Source of the DNA: Symsagittifera roscoffensis
Taxonomy: Eukaryota; Xenacoelomorpha; Acoela; Convolutidae
Direction of reading: 5' to 3'
DNA: 62,000 nucleotides
Assembly: GCF_963678635.1 (NCBI RefSeq)
Contig: NC_087066.1
Coordinates: 37,398,673 to 37,460,672 of the forward strand
The notes beneath the pieces are model-generated. The model searched no databases. It was not told the origin of the DNA and saw nothing but the letters and a program-made list of their open reading frames with translations. Made by a program: the position numbers and the translations under genes. This document shows positions 24,006 to 35,006 of the stretch, in pieces. Numbering within the stretch: the stretch's first letter is position 1; every line of letters starts with the position of its first letter.

Positions 24006-24160
24006 CAGGGACGGATCTAGGATTTTCTTGAGGGGTAGGGTTTCCTTTTAATGTCGACCAAATTGATTTTCCTTGTGCTCTCAAATCTTGACTTATTTTT
24101 CTGCGTTGCAGGCAAAATGTTGAAAACGAACAGCCCAAAAAAGACAATTTTCAGGTTTTT
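24006..24160 (+). mobile_element. hAT-type MITE, left-end fragment
   Basis: It starts CAGGGACGGATCTAGG and continues with the family's left-end text: TTCTTGAGGGG, GTCGACCAAATTGATTTTCC, TTTTCTGCGTTGCAGGCAAA. Similarity fades after about 24160 and no matching right end follows, so it is a truncated copy. Confidence 0.7.
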
Positions 24161-24844
24161 GTGAAAGATTTGCTAATTTTATATATTTTTTTGGATATTC
24201 AGATCTTTTTCATGATTTCAATTATGTTATACTGCAAGGGTAATTCACTGTCAGGAGACTAATTTTGAAGATTACCTCTTGTGATCCTCAGATGAAGCCT
24301 TTTTAGGCCTCTAAGTAAGGAAAGAAATTGATGAACAGAATTCATTGAAAGAAGGGGCGTGGCAGATAGTGTCGGAGCCATAGGAAGAGAAACAGGAGGA
24401 GGAAGTTCAGACTTTTCTTTCATTTTTATTACCACAAAAAACTATCTGAAACAGCGCGACTTTTCCTCAAAGAGGTGGTATAAAAAAGTTGAATCAATTT
24501 AAATCGATAATTGTCTACCAACGCTCATCACTTCCTAAAAAACTATTCCTTCTAAAATTTGAACAAAAAATTGACCGACAGTGCGCTTATGACTCAGAGT
24601 TTGCATTTATGACAGATAAAAACAACGGACAAAAATTTTGGTGATCTCAGTTAAAAAATGAAGTAATTACATCATAATAACAAAAGACATGCGACAGAAC
24701 AATCATCAGGCAATTAAAAAAAGTTACAAAGACAGGTTTTTATTTAAGTCAAGGTAAACCAGTGAAAAAACTTCATTGCAGTTATTTATATTTGGTTTGA
24801 TTTCCTAATTATGAATGTGAAAATATAAAAGAAACAAACGCAAA
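24161..24844. other. Interval without recognised feature
   Basis: AT-rich with a purine-rich patch at 24345-24400 (GAAAGAAGGGGCGTGGCAGA and following). No frame or repeat was recognised. Confidence 0.4.
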
Positions 24845-25234
24845 GAGGGGCGGATTTAGGAGGGGGAGAAGCCCCTCTCCCCCTTAGGAATTCGACCCCT
24901 GCCGACCCAAAGGGTCGCCCCTTTGTACTATTTTAAGATAACCATATTTAGTGACTAACCCCAAAATTTTTCTTTTTTTGGCTCTAAAATGCTTTCTTGA
25001 CCTCTTTTTTTTTTAAATTTGCCTGCGGCGCCCAAAATGTTTGCCAAAACAGGGCTTTTTAATCCTTTGGGAGACCTCGGGAAATCAGTTAGATCAACCT
25101 AAAAAAAAGGTCAACAAAAATTTCGAAACCCCCTCGAGAAACTCCTAGATCGGACCCTGAACGCGGTCAGCCCCTGTACTCAAGTTTTTTTTTTAAATAC
25201 CCTCTCCCTCGAGAAAGTCCTAGATCCGCCTCTG
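24845..25234 (-). mobile_element. hAT-type MITE, reversed copy abutting the gypsy LTR
   Basis: The ends are GAGGGGCGGATTTAGG (first base changed from C) and the complement of CAGAGGCGGATCTAGG. Family landmarks such as TTTGGGTCGGCAGGGGTCGA are present in reverse complement. The 8-base flanks do not match (AACGCAAA and ACATTTGC), unlike the copies at 40374 and 57994. The right end directly touches the end of the retrotransposon LTR, so one side may have been lost or rearranged. Confidence 0.75.
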
Positions 25235-25539
25235 ACATTTGCCGAGAAATAAAGAGTCAAAATTTAGTTGTTCTGTAAGAGTAAATTGATAGATTAGTTG
25301 TTTAGATACTTAGTTCCAATTTAATATTTATTAGTCAATCTTTGACCAAGAGAATATAGAGTTGAGGATGAGAATAAATAACATCTAGCAAACGATGTAG
25401 CAAAGCAATAGAGTGACCACGCACAGCGTGGCACTCAGTATAGGCCATACCAGTGACTTTGAATAGCACTAGTAATAAATCTGCGGCATAGCTGCAAAAG
25501 ACAAGTTATAAGCGAGGTACCGAAGGTCGGCTCATGACA
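25235..25539 (-). repeat. Probable 3' LTR of the Ty3/gypsy element
   Basis: Read on the minus strand it starts TGTCATGAGCCGACC at 25539, preceded by a GCGGGGAA run that could be the polypurine tract. It contains AATAAA at about 25325-25330. Its far end (about 25235) is hidden at the junction with the hAT MITE, where CA is shared. TG...CA ends, position after the pol terminus and a polyadenylation signal fit a Ty3 LTR. The 5' LTR is absent, so identity cannot be proven by comparison. Confidence 0.5.
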
Positions 25540-26219
25540 TTCCCCGCGGGAGAGAAAAATTTTGAAAATCAGTTCAAAATTTTTGTTATAACAAATAAAC
25601 TGCACCCAAATGAGCATTAGATAGATAGCACCCCTATCCCTCATAAATGCAAGGTGGCAAAGAATTTAGAGCATAGAAAGTTTGATAGATTTTTGTATAG
25701 TTTGATATGTAAATAATAGTCAATCGCCATCTTGAGTTTTGTTGACAAATGAGGAAGAGGACGCCTCCAAAAAGGTCAATTGAGTTCGATCACGAATGAG
25801 CGGTTTTCTTGGCAAATGCGAGAACGGTAAGGCGCTCCCTGAGGGTAAATTTTGAACCTCCTCCTCCACTAGTTTCTCTTCTTCCACTAATTTAACAGAG
25901 TGACGTAAAGGATCGCCAAAGATTTTCGTAGACTTCTTGCTACGTGATGAGGTCCTTACAACCTCCGATTCGTCCACTACTGGCTGAGCGGGGAGAGACA
26001 GCTAAGGATACGAAGAGTGTGGTTCGGAAAACGCGTCTTGTGAGGGTGGAGCGAAACTCTCCGGAGAAACACCATCTGGCGACAGAAACTCAGTCCGAGG
26101 ATCCGCTAGGCCAGAATTAGTAGATTGGTTGACAGGCGGCGAGAGGACGACACTATCCATGTTAGACTGGCGGGGGGTAATAGTCGTGTTGGCAAACGTA
26201 ACAGGCGGCAAATCATCCT

Positions 26220-27300
26220 GAAGTTTAGGCCGTTTCTCTAACCACTTCTAGAGGATTTGACCCAGAAGAGCCCTCGCTAGATGAATCAGCGGTGAGGTCC
26301 ACCACCATCGAGTGGTATAAACTAGGGTCGTCTGGACATTTCTCCAACAGCGTTGGTTGAGAGCGATTAGCTGGCCTTTTGCCCACACTGAGGGAAGTCG
26401 ATCCTGGTGTTTGAAGACGATCACCTAGTGTGTTTTGGCTAGCTGAAATGTTATAACAAAAATTAGGCTTAAGGCAAACATGGTTTTTACGATAGACTTT
26501 CCCTTTGTCAGTAACTTAAGTGTGATCGGTAATCTGAGTAATCTTGAATTTAGCAGTCTTATAAAGAGGTTTGCCGGACTGACGATCTATAATTTTCCTA
26601 AAGACTCTAACTCGACTAAGATCGGATAAGAGAAGGTTTTCCAATTTACTTGTTTTAGTCGAGCGACGGGGTTGTAGAGTTGGTAATCGACGGGAACTAG
26701 CTTGAGCGCCTGGGGGCGTTGAACCAGACCTACCCTCCGAAAAACGAAGTGTGTTACGGGAAAGACCCGTCTTTAGAGAATGCGCAAGATCCGAATGACG
26801 ACTCTACAACACTTTGAGGACTCGCTTTCCCCCATCCGGTGGGAGGTTCCGCTTAAACTGCGTCCACTTATTGGCCGCCCGAGCGAGTTCAGCTAGAGCC
26901 TTGTAAGGCTCACTCTCAGCCACATTACCCTCCAGAGAAAACATCGACTTGAATCGTGGAGCAATCGGAGGGCTGGAACTTCATCTAGGCACCACTTAGC
27001 GCCATCCCTGCTGTAGTCCTGGCTAGCAATCTGTTCCGGCGTAAGAAGGTTTTGTTCGAGTCTTTGTGCTGAAGTATCAGAATAAACAACATTATGATAA
27101 GCTTGGGACCATTCAGAATTTGGCTTACGTCCAAAATGTAACTCGAAAGGCAATTTTTTGAGCACAGAATGATTACTCTTGCGAATGTCTTCAATTATCT
27201 GCTAAATCGTCTCCTTAGAATTACCAAAATTAGGATCAAATTAAGCAGTGCCCAGTTTTCGCTTTATAGTCTGTATCGAACGTTCAACTAAACCAGAGAC
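26220..27300 (-). pseudogene. Integrase C-terminal half
   Basis: The frame reads SGLVERSIQTIKRKLGTA (with the family's third catalytic acid, Glu, about 27285), a stop, then IRKSNHSVLKKLPFELHFGRKPNSEWSQA, the usual segment preceding the C-terminal domain. Further down comes RVFRKIIDRQSGKPLYKTA, stop, VTDKGKVYRKNHVC (26480-26610), an SH3-like, DNA-binding C-terminal region. Stops at about 27240, 27205 and 26520 are seen. The downstream part (26210-26450) is Ser/Pro/Asp-rich linker. Listed separately because its domains are readable even though the whole pol is broken. Confidence 0.7.
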
Positions 27301-27308
27301 TCAACAGG

Positions 27309-27583
27309 TTAAAGAATATGTCTATTACCCCTACTAGAACAAAATTGTTGTACTAAATCTTTCTTAAACCCAGAACCATGATCAGTCCTGATAGATTGAG
27401 GTATACCATGAATATGTATGTAAGATTCGAGGAATTTTGTAACCTTCTTAGCCCCAGTAGTTTTGGTAATGAGAACAGAAGGAAATCGGCCACCAAATGT
27501 ATTCGAAGGCTGACATCTTGTCCTGGGTGAGAGCAATGAAGGCGAGCAAGAACAGCTTGTCTCAAAGCTTCGGGAATTGCCAA
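27309..27583 (-). pseudogene. Integrase zinc-binding and partial catalytic core
   Basis: One frame (27583-27509) gives IPEALRQAVLARLHCSHPGQ, matching the LHxxHPG part of the HHCC zinc-binding domain. After a frame shift a second frame (27536-27309) gives RFPSVLITKTTGAKKV and SIRTDHGSGF, the latter with the second catalytic Asp of the DDE core. The CxxC half of the zinc domain and the first catalytic Asp, normally between these two pieces, are missing: an internal deletion of perhaps 60-80 residues. Integration activity must be lost. Confidence 0.75.
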
Positions 27584-28408
27584 TTAGTTGTCAATGATCA
27601 CGCAGTTATTGACTACCGCCGCCTTGGGCCAGAATTGAGCCAAATAAGCCCGGAGTTTATTGAAGGTAGTGACATCCTTGTTGACAATAGCACGTTTCTT
27701 AGGACCCAGAAAACAATCCTCCTCCGTAATTTCGGCTAAGAGATCAGCATCAAACAGGCCTGGCAGTCCCACGATGTCTTTCTTGGATTTCGAGAGGATC
27801 GGCTTACCGCCGTTAACTGTAAAGACCCCAATCTTAGCGGCTGTGTGGACCTTTCCAGGTCTAGATAAACGGCACCTTCTCAGAGCCTCCAACAGCTGAT
27901 TATGTCCCTCCTTTCTTCGAGTTTTGGCTGCTCGCTCACGGGTTCGATTGTGTTGACGGATTTGATCCATACAAGAGATTCGACCTAACTGTCGAGATCT
28001 TATTGGGGGACGCGGGCTTGGACGTCTGAAATTCGATGAGTTCAGAGAAAAATTTTCCACGAATGTGAGGAGGTCAGTTTGTTCCGCCGTCGAGTTGAGT
28101 ATCGTCTGTGAGTCAATGGGATGAACTTGAGTCGAATTTAGATCGTCGGCAGTGAGTAGTTGGTTAGTATCTGGTGGTAGAATCGGGTCCGGCAAATTCA
28201 TACTTTGATGGTGAGATTGGAAAAGATGAGATGTTGAGAGAAAAGAGGTTTGACTGTTTTGAATAGATCCATGTCGGAGACAATGATCTATAGTGAGAGA
28301 AACCGGTCTACGATTTTTAAATTGCATAGCCGTTTCTGATTGGTTAACACTCTCAGAGCATATCTCGACGCCCTCTATCGGTGAGAAACTTGAAACACGT
28401 ATTTGCAT
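27584..28408 (-). pseudogene. Intact 274-residue pol linker segment
   Basis: This is the longest uninterrupted frame in the window. It lies between RNase H and integrase and reads straight to a stop just before the zinc-binding piece. Its first half is Ser/Gln/Asn-rich and low complexity, its centre is basic (RTRERAAKTRRKEGHNQLLE), and its last third is more ordered (VGLPGLFDADLLAEITEEDC). Gypsy integrases usually follow RNase H after a shorter linker, so about 300 residues with the adjoining frame 28569-28375 is long. The function of the extra part is unknown. The first ATG is probably internal to the original polyprotein. Confidence 0.55.
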
Positions 28409-28644
28409 AAGTGATTTGATTGTCTGACAGATCGAATTAATTTTAAGTCGCCCCCTGCCGGAGAAATCTTAGATGAAGGCAAGGAAAATTTCCGTGTTGG
28501 AAGATCAACGCCCTCTTGCGACGAAGGACAAAACCCATCCCTCGAATTATACAAGCTAAATGAGTTCATGAATGTTAAGGCCGAATTAAAAGCCTCAATG
28601 GACTTGACGACAAAAAGTTCATCATAATTAGAGGGAGCAGGAGC

Positions 28645-29335
28645 AGAAAATGTAGGGTAGCGAGATAATTAATCCACAATACCCAGAGTAACCCCTGGGA
28701 CGTGAATAACCTCGAAATCAAAAGGTAATAAACGATCCGCCCAACGAGAAAGACGGGATTGGTATGACTTATTATTATAATTTTCATTCAATGCCGAAAT
28801 AATGGCTTTATGATCCGTCAACACTTGAAAACTATTACCCAACAAATACGTACGGAAGTGTTCACAAGCCCAAACGATCGCTAACAATTCCAATTTGTTT
28901 GTACTATACTTCGCCTCTGCATTAATAAGAAAACGCGAAGCAAACGCAGTTGGGGCCCAAACTCGCGGTTCGATTTCCTGCTCGAGACAAGCTCGTAGCC
29001 CGTTATGGCTAGCGTCTTATTTTACCCGAGAGTTTTTTGAAGAATCGTAATGAAATAAACTAGGAATTTTAGCCACCAAATTGATTATCCTTTGAAGGCA
29101 CTATCTTGTTCCTCTCCCCACAGAAACGACTGCTTATTACATGCCTTTAAAGATTGTCGAAAATTATTCAACGTTCCCATAAATGAGCGGAGCTGTTTCA
29201 AAGTTCTTGGGGGCTTGAGTGATTGGATCGCATCTGTTTTTGAAAATTTTGGAGAATAATCGTCCTCATTAATATCATAACCTAACCAAGTTAACTGGTT
29301 AACAGGAAATTCACACAGAACGCTTTTCTACTATA
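28645..29335 (-). pseudogene. RT connection and RNase H domain
   Basis: From 29335 down: WLGYDI, then KPPRTLKQLRSFMGTLN, the standard end of the Ty3 RT thumb. After stops comes DASHNGLRACLEQ (about 29010, first RNase H Asp), then STNKLELLAIVWACEHFR (the Glu), VLTDHKAI (second Asp), RLSRWADRLLPFDFEV and HVPGVTLGIVDYLSR. The three RNase H acids are present, but the frame is cut by stops, including one directly before the DAS motif. The RT palm with the YXDD box would lie above 29335 and is absent. Confidence 0.85.
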
Positions 29336-29939
29336 TTTTTTGAGGTCCATAAAATGATGAAGACATTTTCATTTAGAAGATGATTGCAAGAAAAGATGAT
29401 TTCTCTGTAAGATACCTGTAGTGCTAGAAAACCATGACAAAATTTTGAGCAATTTTTTAAAGTTAATAAATAATTTTATAAAGCTAGCTCAGTTAATATA
29501 TTTTTAGCAAAAAAACGTCCTAAAAACTCTAAAACTGCTGATAAATAGAAAAATGGATTTGATTTCTTTTAACTTTCGTCTTCTTTCTCAAACTTTCTCT
29601 TTAAATAGTCTCAGACTCGTGACTTATTTTTGATCTAATACGTAGATAAGACTATGTATTCAATCAAACACAAGACACGAATATGTGCCTGATTGCACTG
29701 AAGTATGACTTCCAAAGTGCAGGAGACCAATTCTCGAGCAACAGTTAAAAAGAACAAACTTTCTGTGTCTTTTCTCAAATCAATTCAACAATTCAACAAT
29801 TCCTGTTTTGATTTCAAAAAATACATTCAAAATTTATTTCAACGAAAACCTGTTTTCAAAAATCAATTGAATAGATAAAGATCGTTGGTTTTTATAATCC
29901 GTCTTCGGTCGACTTTTTAGACAGTTTTGTTAAATGAAA
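29336..29939. other. Interval without recognised feature
   Basis: AT-rich DNA directly beyond the truncated end of the gypsy pol. No RT, gag or LTR sequence continues here, which shows that the element is truncated rather than merely interrupted by a short insertion. Confidence 0.5.
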
Positions 29940-30140
29940 TAGTTCTAACTCACTTTTTTGAAGGCCAACCCAATTCGCATATTTGTAGCTTGATTTTCGA
30001 TTCTGTCTTTCAATATAAATCTAGACCAAGATTTTACAAATCTCTAAACTTCCTCATTATTTTTGGCCTTAAGTAACAATCAAACAGAAAATATAAACCT
30101 CAATGCCACAGCTCATGTGATTCAAAATTTGAACGTTGAC
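29940..30140. repeat. Flanking tandem duplication, unit 1
   Basis: It matches 30830-31020 (TTGGCCTTAAGTA-CAATCAA, ATAAACCT-AATGCCA-GGCTCAT and neighbours), about 890 bases apart. The hairpin-ended repeat copy at 30164-30660 lies between the two units. Confidence 0.65.
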
Positions 30141-30163
30141 TCGTAAATTTGAATGCTAAAACT

Positions 30164-30660
30164 AACAAGACTGCTCGTATAAGGGCGCATCTCTGAATGT
30201 TCCGACTGCTTTTTAAGGTCTATGGAGAAGTTATGACATGAAAAAATTAAATGTAAAAAATACAATAACATTTTTTTTTATTTTGTGAATTTTTGTATAA
30301 ACATCCTCCCACACGCCATATTAAGTACAAAGTGATAAACTTAGCTCCTATTAACAAATCAATTATGGCATATAAGCTTCGTTGAACTAATTTGGAACGA
30401 TTTATTATTCGGATTTAGTCTCCGCTTACGCGTTAATAGCGCGAAATATATCGCCCGTTAATTGTCCCAAACTGGCCAAAAGGGCAATCTTTAAACCACC
30501 ATAACTTTACGAAAAATGCTCACAGCTGAAATATCTTTTCAAATTTAAGCTCAGGACAACAATAGCTTTAGAATAGTTTAAAAAATACGTCAAAAATGGC
30601 TAGTTAAAAAGTCGAAACTTGTCTGAAGAAAAAAAACACGGATCACAAATATTCCGTTTC
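30164..30660 (+). mobile_element. Hairpin-ended repeat family, copy
   Basis: It begins AACAAGACTGCTCGTATAAG and carries TGAATGTTCCGACTGC and the CGCGTTAATAGCGCGAAATA core, ending near ACAAATATTCCGTTTC. The 5' stem has decayed and the 3' hairpin is missing, so the right end is truncated. Confidence 0.8.
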
Positions 30661-30721
30661 ACAAAGAAAACTCAGATTTTATTTTTCTTCCGTTTTATCA
30701 GATTCAATTTCATTTTTCTTG

Positions 30722-30795
30722 ATAATACTGCTTCATAGACCTTTGAAGGAAGTTGGAACATTCAGGACTTTGCCCTGATACGAGCAGCCTCGTTC
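30722..30795 (-). mobile_element. Hairpin-ended repeat family, 5'-end fragment
   Basis: This is the reverse complement of the first ~75 bases of the family (TTGGAACATTCAGGACTTTG, CCCTGATACGAGCAG). It faces the truncated copy at 30164-30660, so two 5' ends look outward from one locus: either a failed tail-to-tail pair or a rearranged copy. Confidence 0.7.
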
Positions 30796-30829
30796 TAAAT
30801 ATATCTATGATTGAAGTTACAAAAATTTC

Positions 30830-31020
30830 CAATTCACTTCTTTGAAGACAAATCAAGTCGCATTTCGCATGTATTTAGCCTTGTCTTCCATTCTGCTCTG
30901 CAGTTTGATTCTAGACCAAAGATATACAGTTAAACATAAATTTTAATTTTTTGGCCTTAAGTAGCAATCAAGTAGAAGTTATAAACCTGAATGCCATGGC
31001 TCATATCATTAAAAAAATAA
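30830..31020. repeat. Flanking tandem duplication, unit 2
   Basis: Partner of 29940-30140, diverged by many substitutions and small indels. It indicates an old duplication spanning or preceding the insertions between them. Confidence 0.65.
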
Positions 31021-34000
31021 ACGGACATTTCAAAAACATTAAAAGCTCATATTTTAAACTTCTATTCCGTCTCTCATCAGTCTTTAAATGAAGTCATCAG
31101 TCACTTTTAAAGAGTGTCTACTTAGTATGCTTCCCATTTTTGTTGGATTTTGGCTTCCGTTTTCGAGTTTTATTTTTTTTGCTTGATATAATTTCATTAT
31201 TTTGTACTGTAAATTTTGCTTTAGTTTTTTTTGTATCCAGAAAAACTTTGCCTTTCTTACCAGAACTTTTGCCAAAAATTGTTCAACGATAAATTTTCTT
31301 TTGAGATATGTTTTTGTGATAAACTGTGATGAGCTGAACAATATATTTTTCTCCTGTAATTTTTTCTTGTAAAACTTTGTGCGTTCAAAAATGGTGGAAG
31401 GGACCAAAAGGAGATAATTGAAGCAGGATATTCCTAAAACGCGTAACCGGCGAGTAATTTCGGCTCAGAAGCAATAATTGATCCAAGTTAAGAGGTGTTA
31501 GTAGATGCGACAAAAACAGTTTATATCATCAAGGTTTTGGAAAAAGGCGCGCTATTTAGCAATAATCTATTAAAGCGTGAAGTAAAAGGCCAAAAATCTG
31601 GCTCAGCACACATTCCAGTTTGAATTGAGACACACAACTTTGTTCAATTATTTTTTTAATAAATGAAAAACAAATCACTTTGTAGTTGACTTTGCGTGGG
31701 CGAAGAAGAATAGGTAAAATTGAAACAACAGATATTTTTGAGTTTCAGATGCCTCAGAGAGCAGTTCGAACATTCCAATTTTTACTAAAGCAAAATCGGT
31801 TCAATTAAGCGTTACTAATTGAAAAAAAATAGCTTTTGAACTTGCAGTTCTGAGGCAGAACTGCATCAAAAAAGCTACAATCTGCTATTGTTGTTTTTTG
31901 TTTTGTAATCAAAAACTGAAATCACAACACCCTCCGCAAAGAGCAGTCGAAACTTTCTTCATTCAGGGCGCCGCCTTGATTTGAGAAATCATGCTTACTT
32001 ATAATTATCAATACAGAAAAATTTTCGCTTTTTCAAAAAAAGCACATTTACTGTGAGGTAGCCATTTAAGTTGAACCATTTGTTTATTAATGATGAAAAA
32101 CTAATCTTAAAAAGTATACCAAAATAAAACTGTTGTCTAAAATTTAGTTTCAAAAGGTTTAAACACTGTTTATGAGGCGTTTCGATCTGTCTACATTTTC
32201 ATTTCGATCAAATATAAAAAAATCTAGTTAATTTATTCAAGGAAGATATTTTTTGATTTTTCCACTCTTGAATTTATTTTCAACGCTTTTATAGTTTTTT
32301 CTATTTGCTTTCGTAGAGACTTTCGGAACTTCTTTAAGGAAGTTGTGGTTTCAAAAGGTAAATTTTGTATTTAATTTCAGGTAAATGAAGCATTTGTTTT
32401 GCTGGGTAAAAAATTGGATTATAAGTTACCAAGAGAAGAATTTGAACGGAAAGAAACAAATGTATGTATTGTGTGAAGCCCGTTTTGATACCATTATACA
32501 TTGAAAAACGCCTTCTCAAAAAAACCAGTTGTCTTGAAAAAAGGATGGTGTTTTGCAAAGGAAACTCGGCCTAATTTTTCGTCTTCAAATTTATTAAAAA
32601 TTTGTCAATTACGTCATCAAACTTTGCATTGTTTGCTATAACTCAAGAACAGAATTTTTATCGAGTATTTTTTTGTCCGAGATCTAGGGGATTTATTACT
32701 TTGTAAATGGGATTAATTAAATTTTAAAAATCATTATCGTTTCAACCTTTGAGACCAAATTGCTATGCTGGTGGTAGCCAGAAAAAAATTTTTGGTATTA
32801 TTTTATGGGGACACATTTTTTTATTATAAAGAGACGTTATTTTTTATACAATTAATGTTTTGAAACGTGTTTCTTTAGAAGGTTTATTCCAAAAAAGAGT
32901 TGCTGCGAGGTGAAATTTTCATCTGAGTTTTTCCATCTGGAAAATCAAGAATCTCGAATTATCTCGCTCATTTTTTACCGTATTTTCAATTATAAAAATC
33001 ATTTCTGCAATCATGCAACCATCAAATTTTAAAAGTAAATTTACAAACCTGATATTTGAGCCTCATAATTTTACCTTATAGCTGTAATTTATAAATTTTA
33101 TAAAAAATTTTAACCGCCGAAATAGAATTTTGAATTTTTTATAGCCATTATAATCATAAAAAGTATTAAGGAATTTATAATCTTTTATTTTTCATTATAC
33201 ATTTTGTAAAAAATCTGTTATATTATCGTTATAATAAAAAATCATTTGTTTGCAAAACTGATACCAAACCGAAATTAAATCGTGGATCCGGAAACGCCAA
33301 TTTTTAGTCGCGCTGGTTGTGCCATTTTTTTCATATCACGCCGTTTTCGTCGGCTTTTTGGTCCGCGCGGGTCGAATTGTTTTTTTCATCGAGTCGTTCT
33401 TGGTTCGCCAAGTTTTGTTAGCGCCGATCTAGAACTTTGCCAAAAATAGACCGTTCGGGTTTTTTCGTAAGTCGTGTAAACTGTACAAATTGAAGTAAAT
33501 ATGTTGTATTTTGATATCAGTAAAAAACATCATAATAGGGAAACGATGATTGTTACAATTATACTGCATTATACTTGATAATAATGGATTATAGTATTGA
33601 AAAATTGTTCGAAAATTCAAATTTAGTTGATTAAAACGGATTTTGCACTTCAATGAGAGCAAAACTTTAATTTGTCGTCAACTGATTGTAATCGATTATT
33701 ATTATTCTTATAGTACTTCAAAACAAACGGTGTACAAAAACGGCATAAAATTGAACATGACTTCCCTTTTTTAAATTGCGAGTTGCTTCAAAATCAACAG
33801 ATAAAACAAGTCAAAACGACATTGTTTTAATTGTTGAATAGCAAAATTATCCAAATAGCAGAGTTTTTGTCCACTTATAAGATTAAGTTGAAAATTTTTT
33901 TCAGCAAAAACAGAGAGCGCCAATTTTTCTTCGAATCTACTCACGTGTAACCAAATGAGTCCTAAAGTGCCAAGCATATACAGTCTTTCTACTCTGATAC

Positions 34001-34799
34001 AAAAAGTTTAAGCATAAAACTATCTAGATTAAATTTAGATCTACTTTAGCTTGAAAAATTTTAAATTGACTCAAATACATTTTTTTCAGTATCAAGTTTC
34101 TTTTATTAGGGGGATTAAAATGGATTTATAGCAGAATAAATAGTTTTTCTGTACTATTCGATTTCATCAGTTTTGAATTTGTGTTGTAATTATTCGTTTC
34201 AATCATTTTTCATTTTTCATTCAAAATGTCCGGTAGAATAATAAAAAACCAAACGTTTTTTTCTCGTTATAAACAGAGTTTTGAAAATTACATTATTTTA
34301 GTTATAAAAAGTTATACTAATGCTTTCGATTGCATTGTTTTGACAAAAATCCAATTGGCAGTCTGAAATCATGCATCCAGTTCAAATTGACGGTTTAGAG
34401 TAGCTAAAATGTTTAAGAGTTATCAAGAAATAAAATTTTTGATATATTTCCGGATTAAAAAGCTCACTTATTGTTCCGACCATTTGAAATGGAATAGAAA
34501 TTTGTATTCGGGTGTTTTCGTTTTTTTGTTTAATACGCAAAATCTGGAGCCAAAAATAATCATCGGAATAGGTCGAGTGATAAATCAGTTAAAGCACTTT
34601 CAGTCGTGACTCGAAATACTTTTCAAAACTTTGAAAAATCTTCGATTTAATTGCTTGTTTTTGAGCTCAAAAGATGATTTATATCGACCATTTCTCAATT
34701 TATTTCATAAGATTTTTGTTTGAATTGACTTGAAATAGATTTGTTAATACAAAAATTGATCTGCTCAAAAGTTTTTAAAAATGGACTTTGTCAAGATTC
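31021..34799. other. Long AT-rich intronic stretch
   Basis: No gene was recognised. A 107-residue minus-strand frame (31407-31084) is Lys/Phe-rich low complexity and probably chance. A short CpG-rich island at 33285-33430 (GTCGCGCTGG, CGTTTTCGTCGGC, CCGCGCGGGTCG) stands out from its surroundings. It has no clear frame and could be an insertion remnant. Confidence 0.5.
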
Positions 34800-35006
34800 G
34801 GTTAGATTTTAGTGAATAGAAATCCATCCAATTTGATTTAAATCTTTTTTTAGACACTTAAATGGATTCAAGGTTATAAATAAAGATCGACTTAAGTGTA
34901 TTCAAAATCCATTTCAGTTCCTAAATTGTACCTTGTTAATTGATTTGGATTGATGTAAAATCGATTTAAAATCAGTTTAGATCGTTCCGAAATCGATTTT
35001 GTCAGT
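34800..35006. mobile_element. Right-end fragment of the GATTTAAATC element
   Basis: Repeated words such as TTTGATTTAAATC, AATTGATTTGGATTGATG and AAAATCGATTTAAAATCAG are followed by the terminal-looking TTTTGTCAGTGCGG. The mirror image of that terminus begins the element at 20676. A left end was not found here, so the copy is partial. Confidence 0.35.

Larger units (their letters stand above)
25720..29335 (-). pseudogene. Ty3/gypsy retrotransposon pol, 5'-truncated
   Basis: On the minus strand the order is RT connection, RNase H, a linker, integrase zinc-binding and core pieces, the integrase C-terminal region and a tail ending at 25720 with SSRSKKSTKIFGDP, typical of gypsy pol C-termini. Gag, protease and the RT catalytic palm are missing: homology begins abruptly at about 29335 with VNQLTWLGYDI. 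Several stops and frameshifts interrupt the frame, and the first integrase catalytic Asp lies in a deletion. No envelope gene is seen. It is oriented against the receptor gene, inside its presumed intron. It cannot move autonomously. Confidence 0.85.

Noticed and set aside
27309-28408. Intact gypsy integrase or a domesticated gene.
   Set aside because: Frame breaks and the lost first catalytic Asp and CxxC motif lie within the integrase part; only the linker is open, which can happen by chance in a young pseudogene.
31084-31407. 107-residue minus-strand open frame.
   Set aside because: Lys/Phe/Ile-rich low complexity, no domain and no splice or promoter context; expected by chance in AT-rich DNA.
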